Positions 1 through 4,704 of a DNA stretch of 6,412 bases are shown one piece after another (position 1 is the stretch's first letter; every line of letters begins with the position of its first letter). The notes beneath the pieces are model-generated. The model did no database searches. It was not told where the DNA came from and saw only the letters and a list, made by a program, of their open reading frames with translations. The stretch lies in NCBI GenBank assembly GCA_022704645.1, contig JAKJGA010000097.1, positions 1 to 6,412 on the forward strand. The letters run 5' to 3'. The translations under genes were made by a program, and so were the position numbers. Source of the DNA: Spirochaetota bacterium (GTDB lineage Bacteria > Spirochaetota > UBA4802 > JAFGJZ01).

Positions 1-1139
1 TAATCTTCGAGAAGAGAATGTGTACCGACCGCGCATGAAACCTCATTGTTTGCAAGAGACTGTTCGATTATATTCCGTTCTTTTTTGCTGCAGGAGGAAG
101 TTGAGAGAATAATCGGTATCTCATTATTTGTTAGTTTTATTAAGTTTTCATAAAGCTGTTTTGCAAGAATTTCCGTTGGCGCCATTAATGCGCTTTGATA
201 TCCGTTGATATGCGCAAGATAAACAGCTGCTGCCGCAACCGCAGTTTTACCGGATCCGACATCTCCCTGAATTAGCCGGTTCATTGGTGAAAATGAATCC
301 ATTCCCTTTGAAATGTCTTTTACAGCTGAAAGCTGATCTTCTGTCAGAGAAAACGGAAGTCCGGCAAGAAAATGCGTAATGTCAGTATTGCTGAAAGATT
401 CAGACAGAACTTCTTTTTCATTAAGCTTCCTGTTTAGTAGAATGTATATCTGAAAAAGAAGAAGTTCATTGAATACGATTCTTTCCCGGGCCTTGGCTAA
501 AGACTCGAAACTGTCAGGGAAATGAATCTGTTTGAGAGAATCGGCTAGGCTCATGAATGAATATTTTTGGATTACATGCGCCGGCAGGGTTTCAAGGATT
601 TTGTCGAAATATGAATCAAGTGCAGTGCTTATTATTCTGCGTAAAGAACGGCTTGTAATTCCGTTTTCTTTTAATGTTTGAGTTAAAGGGTATACCGGTA
701 CAATGCGGGCTGTATTGAGTGACTGTTTGTCCTCATCATCATATATGATGTCGTATTCCGGATGCACCATTGAGAATTTTCCGGAAGAATACAGGACTTT
801 TCCGGATACGGAAAGAAGCATGCCGTTTGTAAAAATTTTGGAAAAGAAACTAATTCCTGCAAAGAAAACAAGATTCATGGATGAAGTTTCATCGGAGACA
901 GTGACCCTTAAAAAAGTTTTTTTTGCCCTGATTATTTCCGTTTTTTCAATTTTTACGGTGACAGTTGCTTTTTGATCCGGTTCAAGATCTATTATTGCGA
1001 AAAGACTGCTTCTGTCGATGTATCTTTTGGGTTTATAGTATAGAAGATCTTCAACCGTTTTAATTCCGGTTTCTTTAAGTAGAGCTTCAGCTTTTTTCGC
1101 ACCGACTCCTTTTATGAATTGAATGTCATCACAAAGCAT
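1..1139 (-). CDS. recG: ATP-dependent DNA helicase RecG, N-terminal 379 residues (3' end outside window)
   Basis: RecG is a superfamily 2 double-stranded DNA translocase that remodels stalled replication forks and Holliday junctions in the cytoplasm. The reading frame is open from the ATG at 1139-1137 to the left edge with no stop. The N-terminus (IKGVGAKKA, residues 9-17, then DLLYYKPKRYIDRS) is the characteristic start of the RecG wedge region, followed by an OB-fold-like segment to about residue 130. The helicase part begins near residue 265 with LTEDQ, then Walker A QGDVGSGKTAV (291-301, Lys298), motif Ia MAPTEILAKQ (319-328) and VGTHSLLED (371-379). The DEAD/DEAH-type box and helicase domain 2 would lie beyond the edge. 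The start is fixed by a one-base overlap (TAATG) with the stop of the upstream small membrane protein gene; a weak GGAAG lies upstream. It begins almost directly at the wedge, without the long N-terminal extension seen in some RecG proteins. Family assignment is secure. Confidence 0.96.
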   Translation of the reverse strand, partial: MLCDDIQFIKGVGAKKAEALLKETGIKTVEDLLYYKPKRYIDRSSLFAIIDLEPDQKATVTVKIEKTEIIRAKKTFLRVTVSDETSSMNLVFFAGISFFSKIFTNGMLLSVSGKVLYSSGKFSMVHPEYDIIYDDEDKQSLNTARIVPVYPLTQTLKENGITSRSLRRIISTALDSYFDKILETLPAHVIQKYSFMSLADSLKQIHFPDSFESLAKARERIVFNELLLFQIYILLNRKLNEKEVLSESFSNTDITHFLAGLPFSLTEDQLSAVKDISKGMDSFSPMNRLIQGDVGSGKTAVAAAAVYLAHINGYQSALMAPTEILAKQLYENLIKLTNNEIPIILSTSSCSKKERNIIEQSLANNEVSCAVGTHSLLED

Positions 1140-1441
1140 TATTCTTCTTCCGCTATGTACCACACGGAATTCGGAATCTGAACATACTTATTTTCGCTTG
1201 TGTAAAAAAAGGTGTAAGACTTGCCGTCTTCAGGAGAAGTTATTTTTTTTATGTGATACCAGCGTTTTATGACTTTGCCGTTTACGTCGAAAACAGTGAC
1301 GGTCAGATTCTGCCCGGTAATGTTTTCTATTGATCTTTGAAACATGTTCTTTTTTTCAAATGTAAGAAAATATTTGAAAAAGACAATTCCGCCGGAAATA
1401 AGAACGAGAACGATTACAGAAAGTAGAAAATATTTTCTCAT
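1139..1441 (-). CDS. Small single-pass membrane-anchored protein of unknown function
   Basis: I do not recognise this 100-residue protein. It starts with a short basic stretch (MRK), then a strongly hydrophobic segment at about residues 4-26. That is an uncleaved anchor or a signal peptide without an obvious lipobox cysteine, so the remaining 74 residues are predicted to lie outside the cytoplasm. The soluble part looks beta-rich: TVTVFDVNGKVIKRWY, a charged turn SPEDGKS, then YTFFYTSENKYVQIPNS, ending in an acidic EEE tail. It contains no cysteines, so there are no disulfides or zinc knuckle. The start has an AGGGG ribosome binding site (1446-1450) four bases upstream. Its stop codon overlaps the recG start codon (TAATG), so the two are probably translated in a coupled way. 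Context says little about function, because recG commonly has unrelated partners. The good ribosome binding site and overlap argue that it is a real gene. Confidence 0.75.
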   Translation of the reverse strand: MRKYFLLSVIVLVLISGGIVFFKYFLTFEKKNMFQRSIENITGQNLTVTVFDVNGKVIKRWYHIKKITSPEDGKSYTFFYTSENKYVQIPNSVWYIAEEE

Positions 1442-1479
1442 AAATCCCCTGAGTATAAAATTGGTTAAAATATATTTGT

Positions 1480-1626
1480 TTAGCCTAGACTGATATCAAG
1501 CCGTATATCTATTGCTTTTTTGTTTATTGTCTTACATAAAAAGACAAATGATGAACCGAATTCGGTGGCAAGCCATGACCCGATGGCGGCGATGAGAGCA
1601 AGCAGAACGGGGTTTAGGTTTTCCAT
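1480..1626 (-). pseudogene. N-terminal remnant of a ZIP-family metal (zinc) transporter
   Basis: A 48-codon frame starts at the ATG 1626-1624, eight bases after an AGAGG ribosome binding site (1635-1639), and ends in TAA at 1482-1480. The product begins MENLNPVLLALIAAIGSW, then LATEFGSSFVFLCKTINKKA, and ends IDIRLDISLG. From memory, this follows the N-terminus of GufA/ZupT-type ZIP transporters: NPVLLALIA, a tryptophan, the T-x-x-G-(A/S)-(A/S)-x-VF pattern of the first membrane helix, then K-x-INRK-x-(L/M)D-x-(M/R)LG. Intact ZIP proteins have roughly 250-270 residues and about eight helices. This frame stops right after the first helix, and I see no further ZIP sequence in any frame before the next gene starts 38 bases later. 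I read it as a gene that lost its 3' part by deletion; a retained micro-protein is the alternative. It lies upstream of, and in line with, the small membrane gene and recG, so its old promoter may now drive them. Confidence 0.6.
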
Positions 1627-1705
1627 ATAACTTACCTCTGTTCAATTCGATAACAGCCTTACTTAAAATCAATTAAAATTCAGTTTTACGCTTAATAAAT
1701 ACTGT

Positions 1706-1734
1706 TTGACATGATTATTATAATTCTTTATGAG
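1706..1734 (+). promoter_or_regulatory. Candidate sigma70-type promoter for the amidohydrolase-like gene
   Basis: TTGACA (1706-1711) matches the -35 consensus exactly. With a 17-base spacer the -10 would be TATGAG (1729-1734, four of six). Transcription would then start near 1741, leaving a leader of about 15 bases. A perfect TATAAT also lies at 1719-1724 but has no good -35 at the right distance. The rest of the 1627-1755 interval is very AT-rich and holds nothing else I can call; I found no convincing promoter for the leftward genes there. Confidence 0.45.
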
Positions 1735-1755
1735 ACATAATAATTCAACATAAAC

Positions 1756-2556
1756 ATGAAAAAAGAAAAAATACTTATAATAATTCCAAACGGGGGAACA
1801 TCTGTTCCTGAAGAACTGGCGCCGCATTCAATCGTGTCTGATTTTGAGCTTTTCATGTTTTCGGATCCGCTTGCAAATCAGTTGTTCGCTTTTCAAAAAG
1901 CCGCTGGAGTTGTCGACAGTCTGATTTCTCCATTGTTTATTGATTTAAATGAACATTTTTCAAAAATGCCGCCTTCATATACTTCTGGTGTGATTAAAAC
2001 CGAGACGCCGAATGGCAAAAAAATATTTGAAGAAGGCGTTTCACCTGATTCTATAGCATCAGCGAACATCCTTCGCCGTTATTATTTCCCGTTTCATGAT
2101 GCTGTTAAGCGTTCAATTATGTCTGAAGAAATTAATTTAATCGTCGAATGCCGTGTTAATCCCGCTGTGGGTTTTAGGAATTCTTCGGACAGCGGTGTTC
2201 CGATGCCACTTGTCCGGATGAAATATGTCGCCAATAACAGAGGGAAGATTTACGAAACCGCTCCCAAAATTCTCTGTGATTTTATTCTGTCAGGTTTGCG
2301 TGAATCATTTAAAAATGAACCGTGCGCCGCGGAATTCCCTTTTGAAATTTCAGAAAGAGAGATGCGCGGCGAAATAGCGTTGAATAATTCCAGCAGAATT
2401 CCTTTTATTAGTCTCGAGATATGCAGTTCACTTTTTTTAAATGACAATCATTTCAATCCGGACTATATGAAAGCCGATCAGATACGCCTCAAAAAACTTA
2501 ATGAAAAGCTTTGGAATTCGATAGAGAAGGGCGCACGCCGCTTTGGAATAATATAA
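1756..2556 (+). CDS. N-formylglutamate amidohydrolase-like protein, divergent, catalytic motifs altered
   Basis: The 266-residue protein has the outline of the N-formylglutamate amidohydrolase (FGase, HutG-like) family. These are metal-dependent enzymes that release formate from N-formylglutamate at the end of one histidine degradation route. The usual motif order is recognisable: an N-terminal strand with IPNGGTSVPEE (10-20) where the family has PHxGxxxP; FIDLNEH (61-67) where it has DLNR; YYFPFH (109-114) matching PYH; and a C-terminal LEICSSLFLND (220-230) matching QLEI/LELA-type ends. However, the first-motif histidine is Asn12, the DLNR arginine is Glu65, and the DxHS segment is replaced by VECRVNPAVGF (130-140). 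Family fold is likely; the annotated enzyme activity is doubtful. No signal peptide or membrane segment is visible. The ATG sits directly before the first strand, so the start is sensible, but no Shine-Dalgarno sequence precedes it. No other histidine-utilisation gene is in the window. It converges on trxB. Confidence 0.7.
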   Translation: MKKEKILIIIPNGGTSVPEELAPHSIVSDFELFMFSDPLANQLFAFQKAAGVVDSLISPLFIDLNEHFSKMPPSYTSGVIKTETPNGKKIFEEGVSPDSIASANILRRYYFPFHDAVKRSIMSEEINLIVECRVNPAVGFRNSSDSGVPMPLVRMKYVANNRGKIYETAPKILCDFILSGLRESFKNEPCAAEFPFEISEREMRGEIALNNSSRIPFISLEICSSLFLNDNHFNPDYMKADQIRLKKLNEKLWNSIEKGARRFGII

Positions 2557-2581
2557 CAGTCTGCGTTTATATCACAGACTG
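2557..2581. terminator. Convergent-gene hairpin, candidate terminator mainly for trxB
   Basis: A perfect 7-bp inverted repeat, CAGTCTG (2557-2563) and CAGACTG (2575-2581), flanks an 11-base loop. It sits exactly between the convergent amidohydrolase-like gene and trxB; its right arm is the end of the trxB coding sequence, and the trxB TGA lies in the loop. Read leftwards, the stem is followed by TTATATTATT, a moderately T-rich tail. Read rightwards, it is followed by CTTAAATATT, which is poorer. The stem is short and only moderately GC-rich, so termination may be weak or bidirectional. Confidence 0.45.
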
Positions 2582-3480
2582 CTTAAATATTCGTATGCGC
2601 TCATTGCCGCAGTTGCGCCGTCCGCACATGCCATCAGTATCTGTTTCTTGGATCCGCTTCTGATGTCTCCTGCTGCAAAAAGCCCTTCGATTGAAGTCTG
2701 CATGTTCATGTCGACTTCGGCTTCTCCCCATTCATTCAAAATTTCTTTTGGAAGTATTTTGTTGTTGGGATTGTATCCTATGAATATAAATACACCGTCA
2801 AGTTTCAGATCTGATCTTGATTCAGTTTTTTTATTCAGTATGGATGCAGATGTTACTTTTTCCGCACCGTTTATTTTTTCAATGACTGAGTCATAAATGA
2901 TTTCTATTTTCGGATTGCTTTTTACTCTTTCGATTACGATGTGATCCGCCCTGAATTTGTCTCTTCTATGTATGAGATATACTTTTTCTGCGAAACGGGT
3001 CAGAAAAATTGCTTCTTCAAGGGCTGCGTTTCCGCCTCCTACAGCCGCTACGGTTTTACCTCTGTAAAAAGCTCCGTCGCAGGTTGCGCAGTATGACACA
3101 CCTCTTCCTGTAAATTCAGCTTCGCCTGGTACTGAAAGTTTCCTGTTGCTTGAACCTGTAACGGCGATAACTGTTTTAGATTCTATGATTCCGTCAGAAG
3201 TTTCGATTTTAAATACTCCGTTCTCTTTTTTTATGCCTAATGCTTCGGAATTTTTAAATTCTGCACCCAGACGTTTGCACTGATCGTGCATTTTGTCGGC
3301 GAGTTCGAATCCAGCTACCGGGTCAATGAAACCGGGATAATTTTCAACATCGGAAGTGTTTAGAATTTGGCCGCCTGGCGCGCCTTTCTCAAGTATTATG
3401 AAATCCATACCTGAACGGATAGCATAAATGGCGGCGGACATTCCGCCGGGACCTGAGCCTATGATGACAAGATCTTTCAT
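2572..3480 (-). CDS. trxB: Thioredoxin reductase (NADPH), TrxB
   Basis: This 302-residue flavoprotein transfers electrons from NADPH through FAD and a redox-active disulfide to thioredoxin in the cytoplasm. The length is normal for the low-molecular-weight bacterial class. The FAD dinucleotide motif GSGPGG is at residues 8-13, followed by GAPGGQI (33-39) and ENYPGF (46-51). The redox centre CATC is at 131-134 (Cys131, Cys134) in VSYCATCDGAFYRGK. The second dinucleotide motif GGGNAA is at 148-153, and HRRDKFRA (171-178) is the HRRxxxR signature that favours NADPH over NADH. The C-terminal FAD site GLFAAGDIR is at 266-274. All key residues are present. The start ATG (3480-3478) has a GGAG ribosome binding site six bases upstream. 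It is transcribed alone, divergently from the tRNA-rplU operon. No thioredoxin gene is in the window. A ferredoxin/flavodoxin-type reductase is unlikely given the intact HRR motif. Confidence 0.96.
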   Translation of the reverse strand: MKDLVIIGSGPGGMSAAIYAIRSGMDFIILEKGAPGGQILNTSDVENYPGFIDPVAGFELADKMHDQCKRLGAEFKNSEALGIKKENGVFKIETSDGIIESKTVIAVTGSSNRKLSVPGEAEFTGRGVSYCATCDGAFYRGKTVAAVGGGNAALEEAIFLTRFAEKVYLIHRRDKFRADHIVIERVKSNPKIEIIYDSVIEKINGAEKVTSASILNKKTESRSDLKLDGVFIFIGYNPNNKILPKEILNEWGEAEVDMNMQTSIEGLFAAGDIRSGSKKQILMACADGATAAMSAYEYLSSL

Positions 3481-3522
3481 GTATTACTCCAGAATTTTAC
3501 TGTTGACCGATAGAAGCCCTTT

Positions 3523-3550
3523 ATTAAGTTGGCGGCAGTGGCTTTGTCAA
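3523..3550 (-). promoter_or_regulatory. Predicted sigma70-type promoter of trxB
   Basis: On the minus strand a perfect -35 TTGACA lies at 3550-3545. It is followed after 16 bases by CTTAAT (3528-3523), four of six against TATAAT; a 17-base spacing gives the weaker TTAATA. Transcription would start near 3516, giving a leader of about 36 bases with the GGAG ribosome binding site at 3490-3487. The region between this and the opposite promoter (3551-3618) shows no clear operator. Confidence 0.55.
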
Positions 3551-3618
3551 CATCAAATTGCGGATTATTGAGATCTTCGCAGTGTCTGTGTTATGTCTCC
3601 AAAAAACTATTAATTTTG

Positions 3619-3647
3619 TTGACAATAGGTTACCTGACGCAAATATT
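3619..3647 (+). promoter_or_regulatory. Predicted sigma70-type promoter of the tRNA-rplU-prp-rpmA-obg-proB unit
   Basis: A perfect -35 TTGACA (3619-3624) is followed after 17 bases by AATATT (3642-3647, four of six against TATAAT). Transcription would start near 3654, about six bases before the tRNA 5' end, which fits a tRNA-led transcript with a very short leader. No other promoter-like sequence or terminator is seen between the tRNA and rplU. Confidence 0.6.
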
Positions 3648-3659
3648 GGTTCAGCCTTA

Positions 3660-3733
3660 GGGCCCATAGCTCAGTTGGTTAGAGCAACTGACTCATAATC
3701 AGTGGGTCGCAGGTTCAAGTCCTGCTGGGCCCA
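3660..3733 (+). tRNA. tRNA with CAU anticodon, probably tRNA-Ile2 (lysidine type); elongator Met is the alternative
   Basis: A complete cloverleaf of 74 bases folds by eye. The acceptor stem is GGGCCCA with TGGGCCC, the D stem GCTC/GAGC, the anticodon stem ACTGA/TCAGT around loop CTCATAA, the variable loop GGGTC, and the T stem GCAGG/CCTGC with loop TTCAAGT. The discriminator is A. The anticodon CAT is at 3694-3696. The 3' CCA is not encoded, so it must be added by the CCA-adding enzyme. CAU anticodons belong to initiator Met, elongator Met or Ile2. The perfect first acceptor pair (G1-C72) and the absence of three G-C pairs at the base of the anticodon stem argue against initiator. Pairs C4-G69 and C5-G68 are those that E. 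coli TilS uses to recognise Ile2, whereas elongator Met has U4-A69 and G5-C68 there. Pair 29-41 is T-A rather than the C-G of E. coli Ile2, so the call is not final. Confidence 0.93.
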
Positions 3734-3756
3734 AAGAAAATTTAAAAGAGGTCAAA

Positions 3757-4068
3757 ATGTACGCTGTTGTAGAATTCGGCGGTAAACAGTACCGTGTTGA
3801 AAAAGATATGATTCTTCTTGTAGATAAGGTTAAAAGTGAATCTGATACGCTTAATCTTGATAAAGTTCTTCTTTGCTCTGACGGTTCCGCTGTTTCAGTC
3901 GGAAAACCTTATGTTTCAGGAGCAAGCGTTACCGCTTCTGTTCTTGGAAAAGTAAAAGGAAGAAAAGTTAGAGGATTCAAGTTCAGAAGAAGAAAAAAAT
4001 ACAGAAGAACTCTTGGTCACCGTCAGGATTATCTTCAGATAAAGATCAGCGCTCTTAAGACGGCGTAA
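3757..4068 (+). CDS. rplU: 50S ribosomal protein L21
   Basis: L21 is a small beta-barrel protein of the large ribosomal subunit that binds 23S rRNA. The 103-residue length is typical. The start MYAVVEFGGKQYRVEKD is the family hallmark. The basic loop near residues 68-84 (KGRKVRGFKFRRRKKYRR) and the following LGHRQDYLQIKI (86-97) are the conserved C-terminal rRNA-binding part. AGAGG (3747-3751) lies five bases before the ATG. The gene begins 23 bases after the tRNA with no terminator or separate promoter between them, so its mRNA probably arises by processing of a tRNA-mRNA transcript. The stop is separated by one base from the GTG start of prp. Confidence 0.98.
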   Translation: MYAVVEFGGKQYRVEKDMILLVDKVKSESDTLNLDKVLLCSDGSAVSVGKPYVSGASVTASVLGKVKGRKVRGFKFRRRKKYRRTLGHRQDYLQIKISALKTA

Positions 4069-4069
4069 T

Positions 4070-4411
4070 GTGCTTGAAATAAGCGCATCAGGTTTATCCG
4101 AACAGGGATTTTTGATAAATGAAAAATTCACTCTTTCGGTAAAAGGTCATGCGTTATATTCGGTAAAGGGAGGGGACATCGTATGTGCGGCTGTTTCCAC
4201 TCTTTTTTTTACAGCTCAGTCGGCACTTGTTAAAATAGCCGGTTGCAGGATTGAGATAATGGTTTCGGATTCTGAGAGTTTCATCAGGTTTAATCCTTTT
4301 GAATCCGATCCGGAAAAAGCTTTGGTTGTTATAGAAACGGTTTTAGTCGGACTCTCAAGGGTTGCAGACAATTATCCGGAATATTGTAAGATAATTATTG
4401 AACGGAGATAA
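4070..4411 (+). CDS. prp: Ribosomal processing cysteine protease Prp (YsxB/DUF464 family)
   Basis: Prp is the cysteine protease that removes a short N-terminal extension from L27 in Firmicutes. The 113-residue length fits the family. The signature is complete: GHA with His27 (26-28) and GDIVCAAVS with Cys39 (35-43). The 12-residue His-Cys spacing equals that of S. aureus Prp (His22, Cys34, from memory). The gene lies in its classic place between rplU and rpmA. Translation starts at GTG (4070-4072), one base after the rplU stop. The ATG at 4068-4070 is in a different frame and stops after three more codons, so it is excluded. No good Shine-Dalgarno sequence precedes the GTG, suggesting coupling to rplU and lower expression than the flanking ribosomal proteins. 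Family identity is firm. L27 cleavage here is doubtful, because the neighbouring L27 has no extension. Confidence 0.92.
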   Translation: MLEISASGLSEQGFLINEKFTLSVKGHALYSVKGGDIVCAAVSTLFFTAQSALVKIAGCRIEIMVSDSESFIRFNPFESDPEKALVVIETVLVGLSRVADNYPEYCKIIIERR

Positions 4412-4413
4412 AG

Positions 4414-4671
4414 ATGGCACACAAAAAGGGCGGCGGTTCCACCAGAAACGGAAGAGATTCACATTCCCAGCGACTTGGAGTAAAAGCTTTCGGCGGCGAA
4501 GTCGTTAAAAGCGGATCCATTATCATTCGTCAGAGAGGAACAAAAGTTCATCCTGGTAATAACGTGGGCATTGGTTCTGATGATACCATTTTTGCAAAAG
4601 TTGCAGGTGTTGTAACTTTTGAAAGATTTGGAAAAGACAGAAAAAAGGTGTCAGTTTACCCTCAAGCTTAA
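4414..4671 (+). CDS. rpmA: 50S ribosomal protein L27, unextended form
   Basis: L27 reaches the peptidyl transferase centre of the large subunit with its flexible N-terminus. The 85-residue protein begins MAHKKGGGSTRNGRDS and continues with LGVKAFGGE (21-29), IIIRQRGTKVHPG (36-48) and DTIFAKVAG (57-65), all standard. It resembles the Gram-negative form that starts directly at AHKK. An in-frame TGA at 4399-4401, only 15 bases upstream of the ATG, with no start codon in between, excludes the FFA-type cleavable extension of Firmicutes L27. GGAG (4404-4407), inside the end of prp, lies six bases before the ATG, and the gap to prp is two bases. Confidence 0.98.
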   Translation: MAHKKGGGSTRNGRDSHSQRLGVKAFGGEVVKSGSIIIRQRGTKVHPGNNVGIGSDDTIFAKVAGVVTFERFGKDRKKVSVYPQA

Positions 4672-4704
4672 AATTATCTCCTCTACATAAAAACGGGAGA
4701 TTTT
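4671..4704 (+). promoter_or_regulatory. Hairpin overlapping the obg ribosome binding site
   Basis: ATCTCC (4676-4681) is the reverse complement of GGAGAT (4696-4701), forming a 6-bp stem with a 14-base loop. Skipping TT at 4674-4675, AAA (4671-4673) can add three pairs with TTT (4702-4704). The right arm contains the GGGAG Shine-Dalgarno sequence of obg (4695-4699), and the ATG follows directly at 4705, so the folded RNA would hide the ribosome binding site. The run of T after the stem could instead make it a weak attenuator. This is by-eye structure only. Confidence 0.4.

Noticed and set aside
683..871. Leftward open frame of 62 codons
   Set aside because: It is a shifted frame within recG on the same strand; the RecG frame itself is open throughout the region.
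703..975. Rightward open frame of 90 codons
   Set aside because: It lies antisense inside recG, whose motifs are unmistakable, and its product has no recognisable pattern.
1452..1480. Possible internal promoter for the small membrane gene, with TATACT (minus strand, 1457-1452)
   Set aside because: The -10 is good (five of six), but the sequence at the right distance upstream (AACAAA) does not resemble a -35, so it is not called.
1719..1724. Perfect TATAAT before the amidohydrolase-like gene
   Set aside because: No -35 match at 16-18 bases upstream and no extended -10 TG; such hexamers are expected by chance in this very AT-rich stretch.
3551..3618. Searched the divergent trxB/tRNA region for an operator or riboswitch
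   Set aside because: No inverted repeat of useful length or recognisable aptamer was seen between the two predicted promoters.
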